A stretch of 52,894 nucleotides of DNA from CAYQDF01 sp964416175 (GTDB taxonomy: Bacteria; Chloroflexota; Anaerolineae; Anaerolineales; UBA4823): positions 1-52,894 of the forward strand of contig CAYQDF010000010.1 in assembly GCA_964416175.1 (NCBI GenBank), in the 5' to 3' direction. The position numbers were made by a program, and so were the translations under genes. Shown piece after piece: positions 6,900 through 14,758 of the stretch (position 1 is its first letter; every line of letters begins with the position of its first letter). Below the pieces are notes generated by a model. That model had not been told where the DNA came from. It searched no databases and saw only the letters and a program-made list of their open reading frames with translations.

Positions 6900-8780
6900 G
6901 TGAAAGAGGCCGTGAGTATCCGCAGCGAGAAGGGTTCCGTAGGGCAGCTGCTTAGACCAGGTGCAACACTCTCAAACCGGTACCTGATCCAGGAATCGAT
7001 CGGTGTCGGCGGGATGGGAGCAGTCTACCGCGCCCGAGATCTCCACTTTCCCAATGTCGTCAAGCTGGTGGCTGTCAAGGAAATGGTCAACCGGGCGCAC
7101 GACCCTGTCATTCGCGCGACCATTGTCAAAAACTTCGAGCGGGAAGCCAATATTCTGGCAACCTTGTCCCACCCCGCAATCCCGCGTATCTTCGATTATT
7201 TCACCCAGGAAGAAAGATCCTACCTGATCCTGGAATATATCCTCGGAAAGAACCTGGAATTAATCCTGAGCGAGACCAAGGGTTTCATGCCGCAGGACAA
7301 GGTGATTCAATGGGGGATCGAGCTGTGCGATGTCCTGGAATATCTGCATCAACACGAACCGGAACCGATCATCTTCCGGGATATGAAGCCATCCAACGTG
7401 ATGATCAACCAGCATAACCACATCGTCCTGGTCGACTTCGGCATTGCGAAGACCTTTCAGACCGGTGAAAAAGGCACGATGATCGGGACGGAGGGCTATT
7501 CGCCGCCTGAGCAATATCGGGGTGAAGCCACCACACTGGCCGACATCTATGCCCTGGGCGCCACGCTTCATCATCTGCTCACCCGGCGTGACCCTCGCCT
7601 GGAGGCGCCGTTCTCCTTCGGTGAGAGGCCCATCCGCCAGATCAACCCAGACGTTCTGCCGGAACTGGCCAACGTGATCGAATTGGCCCTCCAGTACAAC
7701 CCCGAAGACCGTATTCAAAGCGCCCAGGCCATGAAAGAGGCTTTGCTCACCGTTGCCAGGCAGACGGGCACGATTTACCTTGCCCCGTCTCGGGAGCAAC
7801 CCCAGGTGGTTCCAGAAAACGTGACCCCTCTCTGGACATACACCTGTGAGGACGAAATTCGCGGCACCGCCACCTACGAGCGGGGTGTCGTCTTCGTGGG
7901 TTCCTACGACCATCACCTGTATGCATTCAACGCTAAAACCGGAAATCTGAACTGGAAGTACGCGGCGGACGCAGGCATCGTCAGCCGTCCGGCAGTCACT
8001 GGCGACGTGGTATGCTTCGGTTCCGAAGACCACCGCCTGCATGTGATCTCCGCCAGGACGGGCGCGATTCAATGGACTTACTTCACCCGCGGTCCAATCC
8101 GCTCATCGCCAAGCATCGCCCACGGGCACATCTTTTTTGGCTCAGACGATGCCGGACTGCACGCGGTCAACCTGAGTACAGGGAGAGGCGTCTGGATCAC
8201 TGATCTCGGCGCCCCGGTCCGCTCCACCCCATTGATCACAGGTGAAGCGATTTACGTCGGAAATGAGGCTGGTGATTTTTACTGCATCGATTTCCGCGGG
8301 AACATCAAATGGCGGCATAAAGCAAAACGCGCGATCACCTCCTCGCCTGAGATCACGGATAACCTGGTCCTGTTTGGCTGCCTGGATTCCCACCTGTATG
8401 CCCTGGAGGCGAAGTCCGGCTGGTTAACCTGGCGCTTTCGAATGGGGAAAGGCTCGATCTCCACGCCATGCGTCGTGGATAACCTGGTGTTTATCGGTTC
8501 TGTTGATGGTAATATATATTGTATCGATGCCAGAACGGCCAAAGAGATCTGGCGCTTTCAGGCCGAGCATCAGGTGACCAGCTCGCCCGTCGTTTCTGGT
8601 GAATCGCTTTACTGCGGCTGTGTTGATGGATATCTGTACTGTTTGGACTATCAGACCGGTTTCTTACGCTGGAAGTTTCACACCCGGAACCCGATCACAG
8701 CGACGCCCATAATCCACGATGATGTGGTATTCATTGGTTCCACCGATTACATATTCTATGCCCTCCCGGCTTCCGGATAA
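6900..8780 (+). CDS. Serine/threonine protein kinase with PQQ-type beta-propeller
   Basis: A 626-residue protein with no membrane segment. Residues 28-295 are a Hanks-type kinase: P-loop GVGGMGAVY (35-43), the invariant Lys60 in VAVKE, catalytic loop FRDMKPSN (159-166) with Asp161, DFG at 179-181 and SPPEQYRGE in place of APE. The usual HRD is FRD. Residues 310-626 contain about seven blades of PQQ/WD-like repeats with a recurring YxxDxxTGxxxWxF pattern (for example YAFNAKTGNLNWKY, YCLDYQTGFLRWKF), forming a cytoplasmic propeller likely to bind a ligand or partner. GTG at 6900 is the assigned start; GTG at 6912 is an alternative. It is followed 45 bases later by a PP2C phosphatase, a classic antagonistic pair, and is preceded by a structured leader. 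Confidence 0.9.
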   Translation: MKEAVSIRSEKGSVGQLLRPGATLSNRYLIQESIGVGGMGAVYRARDLHFPNVVKLVAVKEMVNRAHDPVIRATIVKNFEREANILATLSHPAIPRIFDYFTQEERSYLILEYILGKNLELILSETKGFMPQDKVIQWGIELCDVLEYLHQHEPEPIIFRDMKPSNVMINQHNHIVLVDFGIAKTFQTGEKGTMIGTEGYSPPEQYRGEATTLADIYALGATLHHLLTRRDPRLEAPFSFGERPIRQINPDVLPELANVIELALQYNPEDRIQSAQAMKEALLTVARQTGTIYLAPSREQPQVVPENVTPLWTYTCEDEIRGTATYERGVVFVGSYDHHLYAFNAKTGNLNWKYAADAGIVSRPAVTGDVVCFGSEDHRLHVISARTGAIQWTYFTRGPIRSSPSIAHGHIFFGSDDAGLHAVNLSTGRGVWITDLGAPVRSTPLITGEAIYVGNEAGDFYCIDFRGNIKWRHKAKRAITSSPEITDNLVLFGCLDSHLYALEAKSGWLTWRFRMGKGSISTPCVVDNLVFIGSVDGNIYCIDARTAKEIWRFQAEHQVTSSPVVSGESLYCGCVDGYLYCLDYQTGFLRWKFHTRNPITATPIIHDDVVFIGSTDYIFYALPASG

Positions 8781-8825
8781 TTCACTTCCCGGGAAACAAC
8801 GCTTTTGCAGGGAGACAACCTTGCT

Positions 8826-9752
8826 GTGTCCGACTTGATCCGCAAATTATTCAAAAGAAAGGGCACTTCCCCCACAAAACCAGCCGATCCGGGCACAGCT
8901 GACCAAACGGCGCACCCGCGAGCTGCCTTTCTCCAAAAAGAACCGGTGGAGAGACCAGCCCGGATGGCAGCAGTCAAGTCGTCACAGGTGATCGTTGGCG
9001 TGGGACACTCCCCTGGCATGCAGCGCGATCACAACGAAGATGCGCTGTTCACTCTGACCACAATCCTTGTGAGCGATACCCAGACAATCCCTTTCGGGCT
9101 GTACATCGTCGCCGACGGGATGGGTGGTCACGAGCATGGTGAAAGAGCCAGCGGTGTGGCAATCCGGGCGATGGCCAGACATGTCGTCGCAAAGCTCCTC
9201 TCCCCGCTCATCAGTCTTCCCCCAAGTCCCCCTGAAGATCCGATCCAGCAGGTGATGCAAGATGGTATTCAGGCCGCTCATCAGGCCATCCTCCACAATG
9301 CCCCGGGAGGCGGGACGACCTTGACCGCCCTGCTGATGCTTGGAGACCAGATGACCATCGCCCACGTGGGCGACAGCCGGGCTTATGTATTACCTCCAGG
9401 TCAGGAAATGCAGGTTCTCACCCGCGATCATTCCCTGGTCAAGAGGCTGGTAGAATTGGGTCAGCTCACCTCGGCGGAGGCGTTCGATCACCCCCAAAGG
9501 AATGTGCTCTATCGGGCGCTGGGGCAGGGGGAACCTGTCGACGCAGAAGTAATCACGGCGCCCCTGCCGAACAGCGGATATCTCTTGCTGTGTTCCGATG
9601 GGCTGTGGGGCGTCCTCCCAGACAACGTGATCAAGAAGATCATTTTTTCCTCTGATTCTCCCAGCCAGGCCTGTCAGGACCTCGTGACCTCGGCAAATCA
9701 GGCCGGTGGTCCGGATAACATCTCCGTGATCCTCCTGCAATTACCGGGATAA
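8826..9752 (+). CDS. PP2C-family protein serine/threonine phosphatase
   Basis: A 308-residue PPM-type phosphatase. Metal-binding and core motifs appear in family order: QRDHNEDALF, VADGMGGHEHGE, AHVGDSRAYVL, LTRDHSLVKRLVELG, LLLCSDGLWGVL and GGPDNISVILL. About 60 basic, Pro/Ala-rich residues precede the catalytic domain. The GTG at 8826 is preferred because a GGGAG lies about 10 bases upstream; a TTG at 8805 is also open in frame. It follows the kinase gene and by family would reverse its phosphorylations. The five genes from 6900 to 11615 are all signalling proteins on one strand. Confidence 0.9.
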   Translation: MSDLIRKLFKRKGTSPTKPADPGTADQTAHPRAAFLQKEPVERPARMAAVKSSQVIVGVGHSPGMQRDHNEDALFTLTTILVSDTQTIPFGLYIVADGMGGHEHGERASGVAIRAMARHVVAKLLSPLISLPPSPPEDPIQQVMQDGIQAAHQAILHNAPGGGTTLTALLMLGDQMTIAHVGDSRAYVLPPGQEMQVLTRDHSLVKRLVELGQLTSAEAFDHPQRNVLYRALGQGEPVDAEVITAPLPNSGYLLLCSDGLWGVLPDNVIKKIIFSSDSPSQACQDLVTSANQAGGPDNISVILLQLPG

Positions 9753-9786
9753 AAGGGTGGAATAAGGACACTCAGGACAAACTTTT

Positions 9787-10029
9787 ATGCCAATCTCGAT
9801 CGTCATCCACATTCAAAACACTGAACCCGTCCTCGGTGAAGTCGACGAGCTGCCGAACCCCGCCGACCAGATGATCACCCTCCACAACCCTCGCCGGTTG
9901 GATGGGAAAGACCTCAACTACATTATGGAGAGCGTTTCGACGGTGATCTGGCCGGTGAGCAATATCACGTTCATCGAGGTTTTGCCAGGAGAAGAAGAGG
10001 AGGAGATCATTGGATTTGTTCGGGAATGA
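9787..10029 (+). CDS. Hypothetical 80-residue acidic protein
   Basis: A small protein I do not recognise. It is acidic (it ends near EEEEEIIGFVRE), without Cys, signal peptide or membrane segment, and has alternating hydrophobic stretches (ISIVIHIQN, NITFIEVL) suggesting a small alpha/beta or all-beta fold. Its last 20 bases overlap the start of the response regulator at 10010. Its Glu-rich 3' end carries the AGGAGG used by that regulator, so the two are probably translationally coupled. The position between a PP2C phosphatase and a response regulator suggests a role in the same circuit; that is inference from location only. Confidence 0.65.
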   Translation: MPISIVIHIQNTEPVLGEVDELPNPADQMITLHNPRRLDGKDLNYIMESVSTVIWPVSNITFIEVLPGEEEEEIIGFVRE

Positions 10030-10765
10030 ATCCCTCAAAGACAATTTCAAGGACCGACGGATCCTTGTTGTCGACGACGAGGAACGTATGGTGCGGTTCA
10101 TTCGCTTGAACCTCGAACATGATGGATTCCAGGTGGTCGAGGCGTTCAGGGGCGGCCAGGCAATCGATAAAATCCGCAGCAGCCTTCCCGACCTGGTCTT
10201 GTTGGATGTGATGCTGCCGGACATCGATGGCTTCGAAGTCCTGCGCATTATCCGGGAGACGAGCGCAGTGCCGGTGATCATGCTGACTGCCAAAGGTGAG
10301 GAAGAAGACCGTGTGCGCGGCCTCGAGATGGGCGCCGACGACTATATCACCAAGCCCTTCAGTCCTCGTGAGCTGGTCAGCCGGGTGCGAGCTGTCTTGC
10401 GCAGGACAGAGACTCTGGGTGTGAGCACCCATGGGCTGATCGAAGTCGACGACCGCTTGAAGCTCGATTTCGACCGTCACGAGGTGTGGGTAGAAGGTAA
10501 ACTGGTCAAACTGCGCCCGACGGAATACCGTCTGCTCTATCACCTCGTCAAGAACGCCGGCTGGGTGTTGACCCATGATCAGATCCTGACAAAAGTCTGG
10601 GGGTATGAATACCGCGACGAGCCCCACTACGTGCGACTCTACATCAATTACCTGCGCCAGAAGCTTGAGAAGGATCCTTCCCGGCCGCAATACATTCTCA
10701 CCGAACGCGGACTGGGCTATCGGTTCGTGGATTTTCGGAGAAACCAGCCGACCCCGGCCTCCTGA
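10010..10765 (+). CDS. OmpR/PhoB-family response regulator
   Basis: A 251-residue two-domain regulator. The receiver at about 15-130 has acidic VVDDEE, phospho-acceptor Asp in LVLLDVMLPDIDG, Thr in MLTAKGEEED and Lys in YITKPF. The winged-helix DNA-binding domain at about 145-240 has LRPTEYRLLYHLVKNAG and YVRLYINYLRQKLE, ending LTERGLGYRF. The start is TTG at 10010, well supported by AGGAGG about 6 bases upstream and by coupling to the preceding 80-residue gene. No histidine kinase is adjacent, so the phosphodonor is not evident. The local kinase and phosphatase act on Ser/Thr, so cross-talk is possible but unproven. Confidence 0.93.
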   Translation: MDLFGNESLKDNFKDRRILVVDDEERMVRFIRLNLEHDGFQVVEAFRGGQAIDKIRSSLPDLVLLDVMLPDIDGFEVLRIIRETSAVPVIMLTAKGEEEDRVRGLEMGADDYITKPFSPRELVSRVRAVLRRTETLGVSTHGLIEVDDRLKLDFDRHEVWVEGKLVKLRPTEYRLLYHLVKNAGWVLTHDQILTKVWGYEYRDEPHYVRLYINYLRQKLEKDPSRPQYILTERGLGYRFVDFRRNQPTPAS

Positions 10766-10780
10766 TTTTGCCTTACTTCA

Positions 10781-10884
10781 CCAGGCCGCCACCGGCAGTC
10801 GGAGCAACCGAGGGAAGCGCCTGGCGGCAGTTCGATAATTTGCCTCACACTCTCTACACGGCCAGCTTTAACCCGGTGAGCTGG
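10781..10884 (+). other. Hairpin-rich intergenic segment
   Basis: The 196-base gap 10766-10961 contains no convincing gene. It holds competing inverted repeats: GCCGCC (10785-10790) can pair with GGCGGC (10823-10828), or CCAGGC (10781-10786) with GCCTGG (10819-10824). Both enclose a TCGG/CCGA hairpin. A separate CCAGCT/AGCTGG pair lies at 10862-10867 and 10879-10884. No T tract follows, so these are not typical terminators. Confidence 0.3.
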
Positions 10885-10909
10885 TTGTGGAACCATCTTT
10901 TATTGCATC

Positions 10910-10938
10910 TTGCCAGTGGATCAACTCTGGGCTAAAAT
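10910..10938 (+). promoter_or_regulatory. Promoter of the NarL-type regulator
   Basis: TTGCCA (10910-10915), a 17-base spacer and TAAAAT (10933-10938). The predicted start near 10945 leaves a 17-base leader. The same TTGCCA -35 occurs at the efp promoter. Confidence 0.6.
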
Positions 10939-10961
10939 CGTTTTTTAAGGATTCGGAATCA

Positions 10962-11615
10962 ATGACGAAGCAACGCATCGTGTTGGTGGATGACCATGAG
11001 ATCGTTCGCCTGGGTTTGAAGGCGCTGTTGGACCGCCATCCTGAGTTTGAAGTCGTGGCCGAGGCCAGCACCGCCCGTGAAGCCCTGGAGCGCGTGGCAG
11101 CTCACAACCCGGACGTCGTCGTGATGGACATCCGCCTGCCGGGGGGCTCAGGTATCGAGGCTTGCGAGGAAATTGCCCTGAAATATCCACAGACCAAGGT
11201 GATCATGCTGACCTCCTATGCCGAGGACGAAATGCTCTTTTCTGCTATTCGGGCTGGCGCGTCGGGATACGTCCTAAAGCAGATCGGCGGCGAGGACCTG
11301 GTGCGGGCCATTGAAGCAGTCGGCCGCGGCGAAGCCCTGCTCGATCCCGCGGTCACCCAGCGCATCTTTCAGGAAGTTCGGAAGGCTGCCAAGGAAGAAG
11401 AAGCTTCCGCTTTTTCTGCGCTGACTCAGCAGGAACGGCATGTGCTGCTGCTTGTCTCCGAGGGGAAGACCAACCGCGAGATCGCAAAGGCGCTCTTCCT
11501 GGGGGAAGGCACCGTGCGGAATTACGTCAGCAGCATCCTGTCAAAGCTCGGTGTCAGCAACCGCGCTGAAGCGGCCGCCTACGCTGTAGAGCACAATCTC
11601 AAAGACTATTTGTGA
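10962..11615 (+). CDS. NarL/LuxR-family response regulator
   Basis: A 217-residue regulator. The receiver begins RIVLVDDHEIVRLG, with phospho-acceptor Asp in VVVMDIRLPGGSG, then MLTSYAEDEM and the conserved Lys in GYVLKQIGG. A LuxR-type helix-turn-helix is near 150-205 (LTQQERHVLLLVSEGKTNREIAKALF followed by TVRNYVSSILSKLGVSNR). ATG 10962 is chosen because a promoter with its start at about 10945 lies immediately upstream, inside the longer frame from 10887. It has its own promoter, so it may be expressed separately from the preceding regulator. No cognate sensor is visible. Confidence 0.93.
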   Translation: MTKQRIVLVDDHEIVRLGLKALLDRHPEFEVVAEASTAREALERVAAHNPDVVVMDIRLPGGSGIEACEEIALKYPQTKVIMLTSYAEDEMLFSAIRAGASGYVLKQIGGEDLVRAIEAVGRGEALLDPAVTQRIFQEVRKAAKEEEASAFSALTQQERHVLLLVSEGKTNREIAKALFLGEGTVRNYVSSILSKLGVSNRAEAAAYAVEHNLKDYL

Positions 11616-11640
11616 CCGGCAAAAGCTCTCGGAGGGTTGG

Positions 11641-11982
11641 TCATCCCTGGCACACCGGGCAGGGGCAGAGCTTCCGCAGAAAACTCCAGTTGTAAATGCC
11701 GTAGTGGTGTCCGTCTTCCCACTCGATCGTCAGGCCATATGTTCCCACCGGTTCCACCTTCACCATGCGTGTCTGAGGGGTGTCCTCTTCCGGCAAGTCG
11801 AACAAGACCGGGTCTGGATCGCCGCCCATCTTCTCATGCCCGCCCCGGCATTCCGCGCACGGGCAGGCCAGCCTCAACAGTGTGAAGGAGTATTCACTGG
11901 TGTGCCCATCACCCCACTGAATGATCATCCGGCGCCGTTGCCTGTCTGCTGTGACTCCCAACGGTCTGAATGGATCGGTCAT
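11641..11982 (-). CDS. DUF971-domain protein
   Basis: A 113-residue protein whose whole length matches the DUF971 / gamma-butyrobetaine-hydroxylase-like N-terminal fold: IIQWGDGHTSEY, the LLRLACPCAECRG Cys motif, VGTYGLTIEWEDGHHYGIYNW and a final LRKLCPCPVC. In 2-oxoglutarate oxygenases this fold binds zinc. As a free-standing protein its role is not established; some are linked to iron-sulfur assembly. It is the last gene of a minus-strand run after the SH3 protein (73-base gap) and converges on the NarL regulator. Confidence 0.82.
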   Translation of the reverse strand: MTDPFRPLGVTADRQRRRMIIQWGDGHTSEYSFTLLRLACPCAECRGGHEKMGGDPDPVLFDLPEEDTPQTRMVKVEPVGTYGLTIEWEDGHHYGIYNWSFLRKLCPCPVCQG

Positions 11983-12055
11983 GATCGTCTGCTAGCTCCT
12001 GAGACACTAGATGCTATCGCAAGAATAAGAGGAAGGTTCATTCTTGAGATAACCT

Positions 12056-12547
12056 CTATGGATTCTGGACCACTGAAAGATAGTTCGCCACTGCCCAACC
12101 CCGGCGGGTCTCGTCGAACGGCCCGACAAGGTACCACCAGGTGTATTCATCTGCATCGCGTGGCCCGTCCTGGATGACGAAGACCTCCCCTTCGAGGCCT
12201 AACATCCGCACATCACTGTTCAACCCTGGGTTCGTCCGCAGACGCAAACCGTCGCCCCCAGTCCCGGTCACCTGCACGTAGGCGCCTATCGCCAGGTTTG
12301 CCGGTGCTGGCGGCGGCGCCCCAGTCACAGTTGGTGTGACCGGCTCCGGGGAAGTCGGCGAGGGGGTGACCGGCGTGGCGGTGGGCAGGGCGATCACCGT
12401 GATTGCAGCCGTGGCTTGCGCTGTGGGGGCGCCGGTGGCGCGTGTCAGCCACAATAACAGGAGCGCGGCGATCGAAAGCCCGATCCCAAAACCTATTGCG
12501 CCCAGGATCAACCAGGGATCGAATAGCCAGCGATAAACGTTGCGCAT
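12056..12547 (-). CDS. Membrane-anchored bacterial SH3-domain protein
   Basis: A 163-residue protein. A single N-terminal membrane segment (about 12-34, LILGAIGFGIGLSIAALLLL) is followed by a Thr/Pro/Ala-rich low-complexity linker (about 38-85), then an SH3b-like domain (about 88-163) with AYVQVTGTGGDGLRLR, WWYLVGP and RGWAVANYL. Such domains usually bind cell-wall peptides or other ligands outside the membrane. The gene follows the antiporter by 18 bases in the same direction. Confidence 0.8.
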   Translation of the reverse strand: MRNVYRWLFDPWLILGAIGFGIGLSIAALLLLWLTRATGAPTAQATAAITVIALPTATPVTPSPTSPEPVTPTVTGAPPPAPANLAIGAYVQVTGTGGDGLRLRTNPGLNSDVRMLGLEGEVFVIQDGPRDADEYTWWYLVGPFDETRRGWAVANYLSVVQNP

Positions 12548-12565
12548 CTCTGCCTCAACTCGCGG

Positions 12566-13645
12566 TCATCGGATCAAGAAGAATGCCAAAGCCAGAATGA
12601 CATAGATCGTCAGCAGTTCAGCCCCCTCCAGCCAGTTCGACTCTCCATCCTCTGAGACAAAAGCAGTAATCACAACACCGGCAATCAACGCCACCAGCTC
12701 AATCTCGATGAAGATCAACTGAAGGGGATGCCCGAAGATAAGGCTTATGAATACCAGCACCGGCGCGACGAACAAGGCGATCTGCAGACTGGAAGATACC
12801 GCGATCTCGACGCTCAAATCCATCTGATCGCGCGCCGCAACCTGAACGGCTACAAGGTGTTCAGCGACGTTTCCGATTAAGGGGATCAGGATGATCCCCA
12901 GGAAGAATTCGGACACCCCGAAAGCGCTCACGACCGGTTCCACTGCGCCGACCAGCAATTCACTGGCGACCACCACGCCCAGAGTGGCAAATCCGAGGAT
13001 GACGAAGGCCGCCCGGGTTGACCACCTGGGAATGTTAGCAGAATCTGCTACTGTGGTGTGTGCCAGGGGCGCACCTTCTGCCTTGAGGCTGTACAACAGC
13101 GCCAGCCCATACAGGAGGATCATGACGAATGCCACGCCCAGGCTCAGCGCTTCCACCTGGATGGAGGCCGGAGTTCCGATGTATCCGCTGAGCAGGGAGG
13201 GGATCACAAGCGCCAGTACTGCGAGAACAAGCAGAATGGCATTGCGGCTTGCCTGGCGGCGGTCGAACTTTTGAACTCCGTGACGGACACCTCCGACGAC
13301 CATCGACAGGCCCATGACCAGCAGCAGGTTACCCAGGATGGATCCGGTGATCGAGGCCTTTACCAGCTCCAGCAAGCCTTCCCGGATCGCCACGATCGTG
13401 ATAATCAATTCCGCTGCATTGCCCAGCGTCGCATTGAGCAGCCCCCCCAGGCGCGGGCTGGTCCGTGCTGCCAGGACTTCTGTGCCTGCTCCAATCAGCT
13501 TCGCCAGAGGGATCACGCTCAGCGCAGAAAAAGCGAAGACCCAGGCCGGACCCCAATGCTCAAATTCAGCCAGAACAGCTAGAGGGAGACCAAGGAGCAG
13601 GATCAGGAGGGGGTCTTTAAGGAGCAAGGCGAATATCGGCTTCAT
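12566..13645 (-). CDS. Ca2+/H+ antiporter (CaCA family)
   Basis: A 359-residue integral membrane protein with about 10-11 hydrophobic segments in two related halves. The CAX-type alpha repeats are visible: GGLLNATLGNAAELIITIVA in the first half and LIPLIGNVAEHLVAVQVA in the second, each with the conserved Glu and Asn of the ion site. Calcium/proton exchange is the family function; other cations are possible. ATG 13645 overlaps the stop of the upstream lipid-kinase gene (ATGA), so translation is coupled. The open frame further upstream (to 13927) is antisense-like noise inside that gene and is not included. Confidence 0.88.
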   Translation of the reverse strand: MKPIFALLLKDPLLILLLGLPLAVLAEFEHWGPAWVFAFSALSVIPLAKLIGAGTEVLAARTSPRLGGLLNATLGNAAELIITIVAIREGLLELVKASITGSILGNLLLVMGLSMVVGGVRHGVQKFDRRQASRNAILLVLAVLALVIPSLLSGYIGTPASIQVEALSLGVAFVMILLYGLALLYSLKAEGAPLAHTTVADSANIPRWSTRAAFVILGFATLGVVVASELLVGAVEPVVSAFGVSEFFLGIILIPLIGNVAEHLVAVQVAARDQMDLSVEIAVSSSLQIALFVAPVLVFISLIFGHPLQLIFIEIELVALIAGVVITAFVSEDGESNWLEGAELLTIYVILALAFFLIR

Positions 13646-14610
13646 TCTAAATCTGTTACGACCTCCGATGACCTGTGATGAAACAAGTCCAGCGGCGCTC
13701 CTTCGGGTACCAGGACCTTCAGCGCCCTGGGAACGACTCGGATGGTGACCTGGCGATCTCCCACCTCGGGTTCCCCATCGATCTGAATATAAATCTGTGT
13801 ATCCGATTGCAGGGAAACCTCCTTGAACGGAATGCATTTCACCCGGTCCGAGTGCACGTGCCGCCCAGACCATAAGTCCCACGCCTGTTTTACGGTATCT
13901 TCCAGGTTGTCCCCTTCGAACAGCCATAAATCCATGATGCCGTCATCCAGTACAGCACCGGGCGAGATCTTCGCCAGGCCGCCGGCGTACAGGCTGACGT
14001 TGCTCGCGACTGCCAGCATATAATGACCATCCAGATGGTGATCTCCGCTCTTCACGTGCAGGTTAATCCCATGCCAGACGCTCGCTTTCCAGACCGCCGT
14101 AGCAGCGTATTGGACGACGGCAAAATGCTTTTCCCATTGTCTGCGAGGCTCGATGCGATGGACGACGAAAGCATCCAGGCCCACGCCTGCCCAGAGCAAG
14201 AAATAACTTGCGTTGCATAAACCAACATCTACTAGCGCGACGCGGCAAGGCACCAAACGGCGAGCGCTCTCCTCCAAGGCCATCCAGCGAGTCCAGCTCA
14301 ATCCAGGCAGCCCGAATTCCTGCGCCCACACATTCGCCGTGCCCGCCGGCAGGACGCCCAGGGCTGTTTCCGTCCCGACCAATCCAGCCACTGCCCGATT
14401 GATTGATCCATCTCCTCCAACGACGATCACGGCGTCCAACTCGTTCCGCGCCGCCTCCCTGGAAAGCCGCGTGAAATCCTCCCCTTTTTCCGAGGTCTCG
14501 ATCTCAACTTCCCATCCCATCTTCTTCAAGACCGCCGCCGCTCTTTCGGTCAGCAGTCGAGATGGGTAACGACCTGCGACAGGATTAAATATCAACAGCG
14601 CTTTTGGCAT
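13642..14610 (-). CDS. Diacylglycerol/lipid kinase family protein
   Basis: A 322-residue YegS/DgkB/LCB5-type kinase. It opens with LLIFNPVAGR, has the nucleotide-binding VVGGDGSINRAVAGL near 60-75, then LGVLPAGTANVWAQEFGLP, and ends with DGIMDLWLF and QIDGEPEV, all family landmarks. The likely reaction is phosphorylation of diacylglycerol or another lipid at the membrane surface. The start at 14610 (MPKALLIFNP) fits the family; the frame extends to 14784, but those residues are not family-like. First gene of a four-gene minus-strand run with the antiporter, SH3 and DUF971 genes, divergent from the second kinase. Confidence 0.85.
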   Translation of the reverse strand: MPKALLIFNPVAGRYPSRLLTERAAAVLKKMGWEVEIETSEKGEDFTRLSREAARNELDAVIVVGGDGSINRAVAGLVGTETALGVLPAGTANVWAQEFGLPGLSWTRWMALEESARRLVPCRVALVDVGLCNASYFLLWAGVGLDAFVVHRIEPRRQWEKHFAVVQYAATAVWKASVWHGINLHVKSGDHHLDGHYMLAVASNVSLYAGGLAKISPGAVLDDGIMDLWLFEGDNLEDTVKQAWDLWSGRHVHSDRVKCIPFKEVSLQSDTQIYIQIDGEPEVGDRQVTIRVVPRALKVLVPEGAPLDLFHHRSSEVVTDLE

Positions 14611-14724
14611 CCAGCAATTCCCACATGCCAGGCTATTCCAGCCAATGCTTGGACCGCCTTTCGTGTTTACGCCGGGCGGTGGCGGCAATTGAATGATTGT
14701 ACTCGAATTTCTAATTTCGAGGAG

Positions 14725-14733
14725 TGGTACAAT
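14725..14733 (+). promoter_or_regulatory. Extended -10 promoter of the second Ser/Thr kinase
   Basis: TGG followed directly by TACAAT (14728-14733) is an extended -10. Predicted start is near 14740, about 19 bases before the ATG. GGTGG lies a few bases before that ATG. Confidence 0.5.
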
Positions 14734-14758
14734 TCTTCCGCCGATTCTGGTGGAAAAA

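Noticed and set aside
7260..8072. A 270-residue antisense frame under the kinase gene.
   Set aside because: It is the shadow of a GC-rich coding strand; it has no motifs and the kinase on the other strand is unambiguous.
12566..13927. Extending the Ca2+/H+ antiporter back to 13927 (453 residues).
   Set aside because: The added 94 residues lie wholly inside the lipid-kinase gene in another frame and are not family-like; ATG 13645 overlaps that gene's stop in the usual ATGA form.
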